A stretch of DNA of 64,000 bases from Mycolicibacillus trivialis (GCF_002102395.1 NZ_LQPZ01000017.1:62001-126000); one strand, 5' to 3'. Positions 17,043 through 28,420 are shown, numbered from the stretch's first letter. Notes: generated by a model from the letters alone, not told the origin. A program made the numbers and translations.

Positions 17043-19035
17043 ACCGGGTCGCGCCCACTCGCTGCGCTACTCCGCCTACACCGGCGGGCCGGACCCGCTG
17101 GCGCCGCCGCTGGACCTGCGCGACGCCCTGGAACAGATCGGCCAGGACGTGATGGCCGGCGCGTCGCCGCGGCGCGCGCTCGCCGAACTGCTGCGGCGCG
17201 GCACCTCGAGCATGGCCGGCACCGACAGCCTGGCCGCCGAGGCGCACCGGCGGCGCCGCGACCTGCTGCGCCACAACAACCTCGACGGCACCCTGGCCGA
17301 GATCAAGAAGCTGCTCGACGAGGCGGTGCTGGCCGAGCGCAAGGAACTGGCCCGCGCCCTCGACGACGACGCCCGCTTCCAGGAGATGCAGATCTCGGCG
17401 CTCTCGCCGTCCCCGGCCAAGGCGGTGCAGGAACTCGCCGACTACTCCTGGCGGTCGGCGGAGGCCCGGGAGAAATACCAGCAGATCAGCGATCTGCTGG
17501 GCCGGGAGATGCTCGACCAGCGGTTCGCCGGGATGAAAGAGGCGCTGCAGGGCGCCACCGACGCCGACCGGCAGCGGGTCGCCGAGATGCTCGACGACCT
17601 CAACGACCTGCTGGACAAACACGCCCGCGGCGAGGACACCGCCGACGACTTCGACGACTTCATGGCCCGCCACGGCGAGTTCTTCCCGGAGAACCCGCGC
17701 AACATCGATGAGCTGCTGGACTCGCTGGCCAAACGCGCCGCCGCGGCGCAACGCTTCCGCAACAGCCTCTCCGCCGAGCAGCGCGCCGAACTGGACGCGC
17801 TGGCGATGCAGGCGTTCGGCTCCCCGGCGCTGCAGCAGTCGCTGGCCCGCCTGGACGCCCACCTGCAATCCGCGCGTCCCGGCGAGGACTGGCAGGGCAG
17901 CGCGGAGTTCTCCGGGGACAACCCGCTGGGCATGGGGGAGGGGGCGCAGGCGCTGGCCGACATCGGTGAGCTCGAGCAACTCGCCGAGCAACTGTCCCAG
18001 GCCTACCCGGGCGCCAGCATGGACGACGTCGACCTGGAGGCACTGGCCCGCCAGCTCGGCGACCAGGCCGCCGTGGACGCGGCCACCCTGGCCGAACTGG
18101 AACGCGCCCTGGTCAACCAGGGCTTCTTCGACCGCACCCCGGACGGGCAGTGGCGGCTGTCCCCGAAGGCGATGCGCCGGCTGGGCCAGACCGCCCTGCA
18201 GGACGTGGCCCGGCAGCTGACCGGACGCCGCGGCGAGCGTGACCACCGCCGCGCCGGGGCGGCCGGCGAGTTGACCGGCGCGACCCGCCCCTGGCAGTTC
18301 GGCGACACCGAGCCGTGGAACGTGGCGCGCACCCTGACCAACGCGGTGCTGCGCCAGGCCGGCACCCCCGGGGGGAGCGGGCCGGGTGTGCGGATCAGCG
18401 TCGACGACGTGGAGATCTCCGAGACCGAGACCCGCACCCAGGCGGCGGTGGCGCTGCTGGTGGACACGTCGTTCTCGATGGTGATGGAGAACCGGTGGGT
18501 GCCGATGAAACGCACCGCGCTGGCGCTGAACCACCTCATCTCCACCCGGTTCCGGTCGGACGCGTTGCAGATCATCGCGTTCGGCCGTTACGCGCGCACC
18601 GTCACCCCGGCCGAACTGATGGGCCTGGAGGGCATCTACGAGCAGGGCACCAACCTGCACCACGCGCTGGCATTGGCCGGGCGGCACCTGCGCAGGCATC
18701 CGGCCGCCCAGCCGGTGGTGCTGGTGGTCACCGACGGCGAGCCCACCGCGCACCTGGAGGGCCCGGTCGGGCCCGGCGGCGACGGGGCGGAGTCGGCGGT
18801 GTTCTTCGACTACCCGCCGCACCCGCGCACGGTCGGGCTGACGGTGCGCGGCTTCGACGAGATCGCCCGGCTGGGCACCCAGGTGACGATCTTCCGGCTC
18901 GGCGACGACCCCGGCCTGGCCCGCTTCATCGACCAGGTCGCCCGTCGGGTGCACGGGCGGGTGGTGGTGCCCGACGAGGACGGGCTGGGCGCGGCCGTCG
19001 TCGGCGACTATCTGCGGGCGAGGCGGCGGGGATAG
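17035..19035 (+). CDS. VWA-domain protein, partner of the MoxR/chelatase ATPase (Rv0959-like)
   Basis: The 666 residues have a long helical, charged N-terminal region (about 1-430) and a C-terminal von Willebrand A domain with the MIDAS motif DTSFS near residue 477. The later MIDAS segments LEGIYEQGTNLHHAL and VTDGEPTAHLEG are also visible. The ATG at 17035 gives the Rv0959 length and overlaps the ATPase gene by eight bases. The pair therefore makes a BchD/I-like remodelling unit. Its client is unknown. Confidence 0.88.
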   Translation: MAEPGRAHSLRYSAYTGGPDPLAPPLDLRDALEQIGQDVMAGASPRRALAELLRRGTSSMAGTDSLAAEAHRRRRDLLRHNNLDGTLAEIKKLLDEAVLAERKELARALDDDARFQEMQISALSPSPAKAVQELADYSWRSAEAREKYQQISDLLGREMLDQRFAGMKEALQGATDADRQRVAEMLDDLNDLLDKHARGEDTADDFDDFMARHGEFFPENPRNIDELLDSLAKRAAAAQRFRNSLSAEQRAELDALAMQAFGSPALQQSLARLDAHLQSARPGEDWQGSAEFSGDNPLGMGEGAQALADIGELEQLAEQLSQAYPGASMDDVDLEALARQLGDQAAVDAATLAELERALVNQGFFDRTPDGQWRLSPKAMRRLGQTALQDVARQLTGRRGERDHRRAGAAGELTGATRPWQFGDTEPWNVARTLTNAVLRQAGTPGGSGPGVRISVDDVEISETETRTQAAVALLVDTSFSMVMENRWVPMKRTALALNHLISTRFRSDALQIIAFGRYARTVTPAELMGLEGIYEQGTNLHHALALAGRHLRRHPAAQPVVLVVTDGEPTAHLEGPVGPGGDGAESAVFFDYPPHPRTVGLTVRGFDEIARLGTQVTIFRLGDDPGLARFIDQVARRVHGRVVVPDEDGLGAAVVGDYLRARRRG

Positions 19036-19163
19036 CGCCGGCCTGCGAGCCCCGGCCGCGTCGGCCGGCCCCGGCGGTTAGCCCCGTCCGCTCCCCCCGG
19101 CGCTCACCGAGCGTGTACAGGCTGCGAAAAACCGCGCCGGATTTCGCAGTGGGTGCACGTTGG

Positions 19164-19189
19164 GCGAGGGGGCTAGGCGAGGGGGCTAG
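19164..19189. repeat. perfect 13-nt tandem duplication spanning a stop codon
   Basis: GCGAGGGGGCTAG occurs twice in succession. The second copy contains the TAG stop (minus strand) of the DUF1707 gene. The rest of 19036-19185 has no gene; it includes one CCGAGCGTG half-site like those near 62.8 kb. Confidence 0.7.
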
Positions 19190-19773
19190 GGGATGTCGCC
19201 GCTGCGGCCACGCTTCTTGCGCTTGACGCCGACCTGGCCCCACAGCGCGACACCCTTGATCTTCACCGTCGGCGCGCCGGGGGTGCCCGCGCCGGCCGCG
19301 CCGTGCTCGAAGTTCCCCATCACGCCGTGACCGGTGATCTCGACGTTGACCTCCGGCGGCACCAGGATCGTCTGGCCGCCCATGATCGAGTACGCGTTGA
19401 TCTCCACCTCCGCGGAGGTGAAGTCGGCATAGCGCAGGTCGACGACCCCGCCGCCCCACAGGGCCAGCGTGGTGAGCCGGTGCGGCACGTTCCAGCGGCC
19501 GCGCCGCTGGAACCCGCTGAAGATCGCCAGCAGCAGCGTCGACGGCGCTGGTCTGGCCTCTCCGCACGGCCGGTGCGAGCCCAGCGTCCCGGGCAGATCG
19601 GAGCTGACCCGGTCGAGCTCGTCGTAGGTCTGCGCTGCATAGGCTTTCGACAACCGGTCGCGGTACTCGTTTTCCGGCAGACGGCCCTGTGCGGCGGCCT
19701 CGGTGAGCAGCTGCGCGACGTGAAACCGGTCGGTGTCACCGGCGCGCGGGCGGGGCTGCTCTGACGTGCTCAT
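19186..19773 (-). CDS. DUF1707 domain protein with LiaF-like C-terminus (Rv0966c-like)
   Basis: The 195 residues start with a DUF1707 domain (DRFHVAQLLTEAAAQGRLPENEYRDRLSKAYAAQTYDELDRVSSDLP, described here in parts: DRFHVAQLL, GRLPENEYRDRL and AAQTYDEL). A C-terminal beta-rich region follows (YADFTSAEVEINAYSIMGG; ILVPPEVNVEITGHGVMG) like the cell-wall-antibiotic response domain. No membrane segment is evident apart from a weakly hydrophobic centre, so it is probably cytosolic or membrane-associated. A TAGGCT hexamer lies eight bases before the ATG, indicating a leaderless message. Function is unknown. Confidence 0.85.
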   Translation of the reverse strand: MSTSEQPRPRAGDTDRFHVAQLLTEAAAQGRLPENEYRDRLSKAYAAQTYDELDRVSSDLPGTLGSHRPCGEARPAPSTLLLAIFSGFQRRGRWNVPHRLTTLALWGGGVVDLRYADFTSAEVEINAYSIMGGQTILVPPEVNVEITGHGVMGNFEHGAAGAGTPGAPTVKIKGVALWGQVGVKRKKRGRSGDIP

Positions 19774-19833
19774 CGGCCCACAGCCTACGACAAACCGGCG
19801 GCAGGCAGCCGCGGACCGGCGAAACCGGCCGGG

Positions 19834-20622
19834 TCAGTCGCCGGCGGGCGGCGCCCAGCGCGGCGGGCGCTTCTGCAGGAACGCCAGCATGCCCTCCTGG
19901 GCCTCCTCGGAGACGAACAGCCGGGCCGACTCCGCCGCGAGCCGGTCGGCGTCGGCGTCGAAACCGGCCAGGATCGCGGCGGTGGTCAGCGCCTTGGAGG
20001 CGGCCAGACCCTGCGGGGAGGCGCGGCGCAGCGCCGCGGTCAGCTCGGCGACCGCGGCGTCCACCCCGCCCGCCCCGTCGGCGGTCAGAGTCACCAGCCC
20101 GATCCGGGTGGCCTCGGCCGCGTCGAAGGTCTCCCCGGTCAGGTAGTAGCGCCCCGCCGACCGGGCCGACATCTTCGGCAGCAGGGTCAGCGAGATGATT
20201 GCCGGGGCCACCCCGATCCGTGCCTCGGTCAGCCCGAACGTGCTGGCCGGCCCGGCCACCGCGATGTCGCACGCGCCGACCAGCCCCATCCCGCCGGCGC
20301 GGACGTGGCCGTCGACGGCGGCGATCACCGGCAGCGGCGCCGTCACGATCGCCCGCAGCAGCGCCGCGAGCTCGCGGGCCCGCTCGGCGGCTAGTTCGGC
20401 CGGATCGCCGCCGGCGGCCTGCGCGAGGTCCGCGCCGGCGCAGAACGTGTTGCCGGTGTGGGCCAGCACCACCGCACGGACGTCGTCGTCGGCGGCAGCG
20501 TCACGCAGGCCGCGGTGCAGGGCCTCGACCAACCCGGTGGACAGCGCGTTGCGGTTGTGCGGGGAGTTCAGGGTCAGCCGGGCGACCCCGTCGGCCACCG
20601 CGTAATCGACGGGGCTGTCCAT
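19834..20622 (-). CDS. echA7: enoyl-CoA hydratase/isomerase family protein
   Basis: This crotonase-fold enzyme is predicted to hydrate an enoyl-CoA. The 262 residues show NSPHNRNALSTGLVEAL, the oxyanion-hole segments HTGNTFCAGADL and VDGHVRAGGMGLVGACDI, and ARIGVAPAIISLTLLPK. The classical catalytic Glu pair is not clear, so isomerase or lyase activity is possible. It is the last gene of the minus-strand acyl-CoA carboxylase operon; its ATG overlaps the preceding stop by one base. The position matches Rv0971c. Confidence 0.88.
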   Translation of the reverse strand: MDSPVDYAVADGVARLTLNSPHNRNALSTGLVEALHRGLRDAAADDDVRAVVLAHTGNTFCAGADLAQAAGGDPAELAAERARELAALLRAIVTAPLPVIAAVDGHVRAGGMGLVGACDIAVAGPASTFGLTEARIGVAPAIISLTLLPKMSARSAGRYYLTGETFDAAEATRIGLVTLTADGAGGVDAAVAELTAALRRASPQGLAASKALTTAAILAGFDADADRLAAESARLFVSEEAQEGMLAFLQKRPPRWAPPAGD

Positions 20623-21791
20623 CAGTACGACCGGGGCAGGCCCAGCGAGGTCTGCGCGACGAAGTTGAGGATCATCTCCCGGCTCACCGGCGCGATCCGC
20701 GCCAGCCGGGAGGAGGTGACCGCGGCCGCGATCCCGTACTCCTTGGTCAACCCGTTGCCGCCGAGGGACTGCACGGCCTGGTCCACCGCGCGGGTCGAGG
20801 CCTCACCGGCGGCGTACTTGGCCATGTTGGCGGCCTCGGCGGCGCCCACGTCGTCACCGCTGTCATAGAGGGCGGCGGCCTTCTGCATCATCACCTTCGC
20901 CAGCTCGATCTCGATGTGGTTGGCGGCCAGCGGGTGCGACAGCCCTTGGTGCGAGCCGATCGGCGTCTTCCACACCTGGCGGGTCTTGACGTAGTCGACG
21001 GCCTTGTTGATCGCGAAGCGGCCCATCCCCACCGCGCTGGCCGCGCCCATGATGCGCTCCGGGTTCAGCCCGGCGAACAGTTGCGCGATCGCGGCGTCCT
21101 CGGAGCCGACCAGCGCGTCACCGGGCAGCCGCACCTCGTCGAGGAAGACCTGGAACTGCCGCTCCGGGCTGACCAGTTCCATCTCGATCGGGGTGTAGGT
21201 CAGCCCCGGCGTGTCGGTGGGGACGACGAACAGCGCCGGCTTGAGGTTGCCGGTCTTGGCCTCCTCGGTGCGGCCCACCACCAGCACGGCCTGCGCCTGG
21301 TCGATCCCGGAGATGAACACCTTCTGCCCGGACAGGATCCAGTCGGCGCCGTCGCGGCGCGCGGTGGTGGTGATGCGGTGCGAGTTGGAGCCGGCATCGG
21401 GCTCGGTGATCGCGAACGCCATCGTCAGCGAGCCGTCGGCGATGCCGGGCAGCCAGCGCTGCTTCTGCTCGTCGGTGCCGAACTTGGCGATGATGGTGCC
21501 GTTGATCGCCGGGGAGACGACCATCATCAGCAACGCGCAGCCGTTCGCGGCCATCTCCTCCATCACCAACGACAGCTCGTACATGCCGGCGCCGCCACCG
21601 CCGTACTCCTCGGGCAGGTTCACCCCGAGGAAGCCGAGCTTGCCCGCCTCGTCCCACAACTCGTCGGTGTGCTGGCCGGCGCGGGCCTTGCCCAGGTAGT
21701 AATCCTGTCCGTAGTTGGCCGCCATCGCCGCGACGGCCTCGCGCAGCGCGCGACGCTCCTCGTTCTCGATGAAGCTGGTGTCGACGCTCAT
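20622..21791 (-). CDS. fadE12: acyl-CoA dehydrogenase (Rv0972c/FadE12-like)
   Basis: This FAD enzyme introduces an alpha-beta double bond into an acyl-CoA. The 389 residues begin MSVDTSFIENEERRALREAV and include the FAD and substrate segments MAFAITEPDAGSNSHRI and WILSGQKVFISG, and the C-terminal helix QSLGGNGLTKEYG. The EGT motif with the MCAD-type catalytic glutamate is replaced (ARIAPVSREMI), so the base must lie elsewhere. The ATG at 21791 overlaps the accA2 stop by four bases. A longer upstream frame is antisense shadow, not an N-terminal extension. Confidence 0.9.
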   Translation of the reverse strand: MSVDTSFIENEERRALREAVAAMAANYGQDYYLGKARAGQHTDELWDEAGKLGFLGVNLPEEYGGGGAGMYELSLVMEEMAANGCALLMMVVSPAINGTIIAKFGTDEQKQRWLPGIADGSLTMAFAITEPDAGSNSHRITTTARRDGADWILSGQKVFISGIDQAQAVLVVGRTEEAKTGNLKPALFVVPTDTPGLTYTPIEMELVSPERQFQVFLDEVRLPGDALVGSEDAAIAQLFAGLNPERIMGAASAVGMGRFAINKAVDYVKTRQVWKTPIGSHQGLSHPLAANHIEIELAKVMMQKAAALYDSGDDVGAAEAANMAKYAAGEASTRAVDQAVQSLGGNGLTKEYGIAAAVTSSRLARIAPVSREMILNFVAQTSLGLPRSY

Positions 21792-23770
21792 TGGGGGTCT
21801 CCTTCTGTTTCGGGGGTCTCTACCCGGGCCAGGACGGTCCCGACGTCCACTTGGGTGCCTGGCCCGACGTGCAATTCGGCGAGCACACCGTCGCTCGGCG
21901 CGGTGATGGTGTGCTCCATTTTCATCGCCTCCAGCCACACCAGTGGCTGGCCGGCTGTCACGGTGTCGCCGACGTCCGCGCCGACGCGCAGCACGCTGCC
22001 GGGCATCGGCGCGACCAGCGATCCCGGCTCGACCTCGGTGCCCGGCTCGGGTAGCCGCGGCACCACCGTGAACGCAGCCGCGCCAAGCGGAGAGTCGACG
22101 TACACCCGGGTTCCGTTGCGCACCACCGCGAAACCGCGTGCCACCCCGGCGTCGTCGGCAAGCACGACCCGCTGCGGGTCGGCCGACACCACGGTGATCG
22201 TGTCGTCGTCGGGCAGGTGCACCCCGTCGGGCAGGTGCCGGTACTCGACGCGGTGCTCGGTGTCGGCGGCGTCGCGGTAGATCTTGACCTGGTTGCCTGC
22301 GGCGAGGTTGCGCCAACCGCTGGGGATGCCGGCGAACACGGTGGCGTTGGCCCGGTTGTGCTCCGCGTCGGCCAGCGCGGCGGCCACCGCGGACAGGCGC
22401 ACCGCGGCGTCATCGGCCAACGGGGCGGCCAGTCCGGCCAGACCGTGGGTCGCGAAGAACGCGGTGTCGGTGTCGCCGGCCAAGAAGGCGGGGTGGCGCA
22501 GCACATTGACCAGCAGGTCGCGGTTGGTGTGCACGCCGTGGATCCGGGTGCGCGCCAACGCGTCCGCGAGCACCAGCGCCGCGCGGCGCCGCTGCGGCGC
22601 GTAGACGATCACCTTCGCCAGCATCGGGTCGTAGTGGATCGAGACCACCGACCCGGCGGTGAAGCCGGCGTCGAGCCGGATCCCGGTCCGCTGGTGCAGT
22701 GAGCCGAACCGGGCGGCCACACCGGGCACGTCGAAGGCGTGGATGAGGCCGGCCTGCGGCTGCCAGTCCCGGGCAGGGTCTTCGGCGTAGATGCGGGCCT
22801 CGATCGAATGGCCCCGCGCGGGTGGCGGTTCGGGGTCCAGCCGGGCGCCGTCGGCGACGGCCAGCTGCCACTCCACCAGGTCGACGCCGGTGGTCTCCTC
22901 GGTGACGGGGTGCTCGACCTGCAGCCGGGTGTTCATCTCCAGGAAGAAGAACTCACCGTTCTCGTCGGCGAGGAACTCCACCGTGCCCGCGCCGGTGTAG
23001 CCGATTGCGGTCGCGGCCAGGCGCGCCGCGGTGAACAGCCGCTCGCGCATCCCGGTGATCCGCTCCACCAGCGGCGACGGGGCTTCCTCGATGATCTTCT
23101 GGTGCCTGCGCTGGATCGAGCACTCCCGTTCGCCGACGGCCCATACGGTGCCGTGCTCGTCGGCGAGGATCTGCACCTCGATGTGCCTGCCGGTGGGCAG
23201 GTAGCGCTCGCAGAAGACCGTCGGGTCGCCGAACGCGGCGCCGGCCTCCCGGCTCGCGGCCGCCACCTCGCCGGCCAGGTCGGACAGGTCGTGCACCACC
23301 CGCATGCCGCGGCCCCCGCCACCGGCGGAGGCCTTGACCAGCACCGGGAGTTCTGCCTGGGTGACCGAGTCCGGGTCGAGTTCCTCGAGCACCGGCACCC
23401 CGGCGTCGGCCATCATCTTCTTGGCCTCGATCTTCGAGCCCATGGCCCGCACCGCCGCGACGGGCGGTCCGATCCAGGTCAGGCCGGCATCGATCACCGC
23501 CGCCGCGAATTCGGGGTTCTCCGAGAGGAATCCGTAGCCGGGGTGGATGGCGTCGGCGCCGGCGGAGCGGGCCGCGGCGATGATCTCCTCGATCGACAGG
23601 TAGCTGGTGACGGCGGAGAGCCGCACCGCGGCATCGGCTTCGGCGACGTGCGGGGCGTCGGCGTCGGGGTCGGTGTAGACCGCGACGGTCCCCACACCGA
23701 GCCGGCGGCAGGTGGCGAAGACCCGGCGGGCGATCTCACCGCGGTTGGCGACCAGGACAGTGGAAATCAT
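21788..23770 (-). CDS. accA2: acyl-CoA carboxylase alpha subunit (biotin carboxylase plus biotin carrier)
   Basis: The 660 residues contain the biotin carboxylase domain (VANRGEIARRVFATCRRLG; HPGYGFLSENPEFA; ATP-grasp KASAGGGGRGMRVV; EMNTRLQVEHPVTEE) and a linker. The C-terminal biotinyl domain has the biotinylated lysine in EAMKMEHT. It carboxylates biotin and passes CO2 to the AccD2-type beta subunit encoded 8 bp upstream. The ATG at 23770 gives the family N-terminus. The Mtb counterpart AccA2 has no firmly known substrate; the operon content points to a branched or terpenoid acyl-CoA. Confidence 0.93.
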   Translation of the reverse strand: MISTVLVANRGEIARRVFATCRRLGVGTVAVYTDPDADAPHVAEADAAVRLSAVTSYLSIEEIIAAARSAGADAIHPGYGFLSENPEFAAAVIDAGLTWIGPPVAAVRAMGSKIEAKKMMADAGVPVLEELDPDSVTQAELPVLVKASAGGGGRGMRVVHDLSDLAGEVAAASREAGAAFGDPTVFCERYLPTGRHIEVQILADEHGTVWAVGERECSIQRRHQKIIEEAPSPLVERITGMRERLFTAARLAATAIGYTGAGTVEFLADENGEFFFLEMNTRLQVEHPVTEETTGVDLVEWQLAVADGARLDPEPPPARGHSIEARIYAEDPARDWQPQAGLIHAFDVPGVAARFGSLHQRTGIRLDAGFTAGSVVSIHYDPMLAKVIVYAPQRRRAALVLADALARTRIHGVHTNRDLLVNVLRHPAFLAGDTDTAFFATHGLAGLAAPLADDAAVRLSAVAAALADAEHNRANATVFAGIPSGWRNLAAGNQVKIYRDAADTEHRVEYRHLPDGVHLPDDDTITVVSADPQRVVLADDAGVARGFAVVRNGTRVYVDSPLGAAAFTVVPRLPEPGTEVEPGSLVAPMPGSVLRVGADVGDTVTAGQPLVWLEAMKMEHTITAPSDGVLAELHVGPGTQVDVGTVLARVETPETEGDPQ

Positions 23771-23778
23771 GTTCGCGC

Positions 23779-25370
<1,592 letters not shown>

Positions 25371-25374
<4 letters not shown>

Positions 25375-26528
25375 GACTGGAACCCCAGGGTCTTGGCGGC
25401 CAGCGAGGTCAGGATCTCGGTGGTGCCGCCGCCGATGCCGATGATGCGCATGTCGCGGTACTGGCGCTCGACCTCGCACTCGGTCATGTAGCCCATCCCG
25501 CCGAACAGCTGCACGGCCTGGTGGGCCACCCACTCCCCGGCCTCCACGGCGGTGTTCTTGGCGAAGCAGACCTCGGCGATCAGGTTCTGCTCCCCGGCGA
25601 GCTGGCGTTCCACCACGTGGCGGGCGTAGACCCGGGCGACGTCGATGCGCCGGGCCATCTCCGCGAGCGTGTTCTGCACGGCCTGCCGGGAGATCAGCGG
25701 GCGGCCGAAGGTCTCCCGGTCGCGGCACCAGGCCGCGGTGAGGTCCAGGCAGCGTTGCGCGCTGGAGTAGGCCTGCGCGGCCAGGCCGATGCGTTCGGCG
25801 ACGAACGCCGCCGCGATCTGCAGGAAACCGCTGTTCTCGGCGCCGACCAGGTTGGTTCTGGGCACCACCGCGTCGGTGTAGGACAGCTCGGCGGTGTCCG
25901 ACGACCGCCAGCCCATCTTGTCCAGTTTGCGGGTGACCTCGAAGCCCGGCGTGCCCTTCTCCACCACCAGCAGCGACACCCCGGACGCGCCGGGCAACTC
26001 GGCGCCGCCGGTGCGCACCGCGGTCACCACGTAGTCGGCGCGCACCCCGGAGGTGATGTAGGTCTTGGCGCCGTTGACCACGTAGCGGTCGCCGTCCGCG
26101 ACCGCGGTGGTGCGCAGGTGGCCGACGTCGGAGCCGCCACCTGGCTCGGTGATGGCCAGCGATCCGATCAGTTCGCCGCGCAGGGTGGGGCGCACGAACC
26201 GGTCGATGAGCCCGGCGTCGCCGGAGGCGATCATGTGCGGTACCGAGATCCCGCAGGTGAACAGCGAGGCGAACACGCCGCCGGGCGCGCCTGCGGTGTG
26301 CATCTCCTCGCAGATGACCACCGCGTCGGCGCCGTCGCCCCCGCCGCCGCCGACCTCCTCGGGGAAACCGGCGCCGAGCAGCCCGGCCTCGCCGGCCTTG
26401 CGGTGCAGGTCGCGCGGCAGTTCGCCGGTGCGTTCCCACTCGTCGGCGTGCGGCAGGATCTCGCGTTCGACGAAGCCGCGCACCGTTTTGCGCAACGCCG
26501 CGCGTTCGGGAGTGGTCCAGATGCTCAC
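25371..26528 (-). CDS. fadE13: acyl-CoA dehydrogenase (Rv0975c/FadE13-like)
   Basis: The 385 residues start at GTG 26528 (MSIWTTPERAALRKTVRGF), which overlaps the TGA of the AtuA-like gene by four bases. Family motifs are SLAITEPGGGSDVGHLRTT, YVVNGAKTYITSG, MGWRSSDTAELSY and VQLFGGMGYMTECEVERQYRDMR. The C-terminal motif reads GIGGGTTEI, with glycine where MCAD has its catalytic glutamate. This resembles isovaleryl-CoA dehydrogenase-type enzymes, whose base lies in another helix. A branched-chain acyl-CoA substrate is an inference. Confidence 0.92.
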
Positions 26529-28222
26529 GACAGCAGTTCCTCCGGGATGTCGATGTGGCGGCTGCGCAGCCATTCGCCGAGGCCCTTGGCCTGCGGGTCG
26601 AAGCGGGCCTGGTAGGCCACGCCCTGGCCGAGGATGCCGTCGACGACGAAGTTGACGGCGCGCAGATTGGGCAGCAGGTGGCGGGTGACGGGCAGGTCGG
26701 CGGTCTCGGGCAGCAACCCGCGCAGCGCCGCCTCGGTGAGGGTGTGGGCCAGCCAGCGGTACTGGTCGTCGGTGCGCACCCAGACCCCGATATTGGCCGA
26801 GCCGCCCTTGTCGCCGCTGCGGGCGCCGGCGATGCGGCCCAGCGGGACCCGCCGGGTCGGTCCGGCCGGCAACGGCTCGGGCAGTGCCGGGGGATCGGCC
26901 GGCCCGAGTTCGAGGGTGTCGGTGGCCGCGGCGATGTCGGTGCGGGTGCCGTCCGGGCCGACGGCGACGTGCGGGACTTCGCTCGCCGCGACGTAGCCGG
27001 GCGTGTAGACCCCGAAGATCTGGCCGGCGGCCGGGGGAGCGGTGACGTGGAAGCCGGGGTAGCTGGCCAGGGCCAACTCGATCCCCGCGCCGGAGAAGGC
27101 GCGACCGACCTTGTCCGGGTCGGTGTCGCGGGCCACACAGTGCAGCAGCGCGCTGGCGGCCTCCTCGGTGTCGGCGTCGGGGTGGTCGGTGCGGGCCAGG
27201 GTCCACTCCAGTTCGGCGGGCCGCACCGACAGCCCGGCCTCCAACTGGCGGCGCAGCAGGTCGGCCTTGGCCTCGATGTCCAGCCCGGTGAGCACGAAGG
27301 TCATCGCGTTCCGGAACCCACCGATGCTGTTCAGCGAGACCTTCAGCGTGGGCGGCGGCGGCTCCCCGGTGACCCCGCTGATACGGACCCGGTCGGGGCC
27401 GTCGTCGGTCAACGCGATGCTGTCCATCCGGGCGGTGACGTCGGGGTTGGCGTAGCGCGCCCCGGTGACCTCGTAGAGCAGTTGGGCGGTGACGGTGTCG
27501 ACGCTGACCAGCCCACCGGTGCCGGGGTGTTTGGTGATGACCGAGGAGCCGTCGGCGTGGATCTCGGCGAGCGGGAAGCCGATGTGCATCAGGTCGGGCA
27601 CCTCGGTGAAGAACGCGTAGTTGCCGCCGGTGGCCTGCGCGCCGCACTCGATGACGTGACCGGCCACCACCGCACCGGCCAACCGGTCGTAATCGGTGCG
27701 GGCCCAGCCGAAGTGGGCGGCGGCCGGCCCGACGATGACCGAGGCGTCGGTGACGCGGCCGGTGACGACCACGTCGGCGCCGGAGTGCAGGCAGTCGGCG
27801 ATCCCCCACCCGCCCAGGTAGGCGTTGGCGGTCAGCGGGGTGCCCAGGTCCAGTTCGGCGGCGCGGTCCAGCAGGTCGTCACCCTCGACGTGGGCCACCC
27901 GGGCGGGGACACCGAGCCGCTCGGCGAGCGCGCGCACCGCCTCGGCCAGCCCGGCCGGGTTCAGCCCGCCGGCGTTGGCGACGATCTTCACCCCGCGGTC
28001 GTGGGCGAGACCCAGGCACTCCTCCAGCTGGGTCAAAAACGTCTTGGCGTAGCCGCGTTCGGGGTGTTTGGCCCGGTCGCGGCCGAGGATCAACATGGTC
28101 AGTTCGGCCAGGTAGTCGCCGGTCAGGTAGTCCAACTCGCCGCCGGTGAGCATCTCGCGCATGGCCGAGTGCCGGTCGCCGTAGAAACCCGAGCAGTTCC
28201 CGATGCGAACCGCAGCCGTCAT
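26525..28222 (-). CDS. AtuA-like acyclic terpene utilisation family protein (DUF1446)
   Basis: The 565 residues begin RIGNCSGFYGDRHSAM and contain the AtuA domain (LDYLTGDYLAELTMLILGR; VKIVANAGGLNPAGLAEAV; NAYLGGWGIADCLHSGADVV; TGRVTDASVIVGPAA). The AtuA-like C-terminal domain follows (IAGARSGDKGGSANIGVWV; NFVVDGILGQGVAYQARFDP). AtuA is needed for growth on citronellol in Pseudomonas, but its biochemical role is unclear. It is the first gene of the operon, with fadE13 overlapping its stop. It is the Rv0976c counterpart. A palindromic operator lies 26 bp upstream. Confidence 0.88.
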   Translation of the reverse strand: MTAAVRIGNCSGFYGDRHSAMREMLTGGELDYLTGDYLAELTMLILGRDRAKHPERGYAKTFLTQLEECLGLAHDRGVKIVANAGGLNPAGLAEAVRALAERLGVPARVAHVEGDDLLDRAAELDLGTPLTANAYLGGWGIADCLHSGADVVVTGRVTDASVIVGPAAAHFGWARTDYDRLAGAVVAGHVIECGAQATGGNYAFFTEVPDLMHIGFPLAEIHADGSSVITKHPGTGGLVSVDTVTAQLLYEVTGARYANPDVTARMDSIALTDDGPDRVRISGVTGEPPPPTLKVSLNSIGGFRNAMTFVLTGLDIEAKADLLRRQLEAGLSVRPAELEWTLARTDHPDADTEEAASALLHCVARDTDPDKVGRAFSGAGIELALASYPGFHVTAPPAAGQIFGVYTPGYVAASEVPHVAVGPDGTRTDIAAATDTLELGPADPPALPEPLPAGPTRRVPLGRIAGARSGDKGGSANIGVWVRTDDQYRWLAHTLTEAALRGLLPETADLPVTRHLLPNLRAVNFVVDGILGQGVAYQARFDPQAKGLGEWLRSRHIDIPEELLS

Positions 28223-28247
28223 TCCCCGCCTCCCTCAAGGCTCGATC

Positions 28248-28263
28248 AACCAACCGGTAGGTT
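28248..28263. promoter_or_regulatory. candidate TetR-type operator upstream of the carboxylase operon
   Basis: AACCAACCGGTAGGTT is a 16-bp palindrome with one mismatched pair, centred about 34 bp before the first ATG. It has the size and symmetry of TetR-family operators. No regulator gene is adjacent. Confidence 0.5.
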
Positions 28264-28420
28264 AGCGCGGACCGCCGGTACCGAGTCAAGCCGTGTCGCG
28301 GAGCCGGTGCGCTTCGGTGTCGGTTGGGCCGATGCTGCCACGATTCCGGCCGGTTCTGGCGTTTTCGGCCGGGTTGACGTGCTGGTATCCCGAGGTTCGG
28401 GTGGGCTCGACCCGGCCGGG

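Noticed and set aside
20622-22316. Longer FadE12 with 175 extra N-terminal residues
   Set aside because: The extension is out-of-frame accA2. The family N-terminus begins at 21791.
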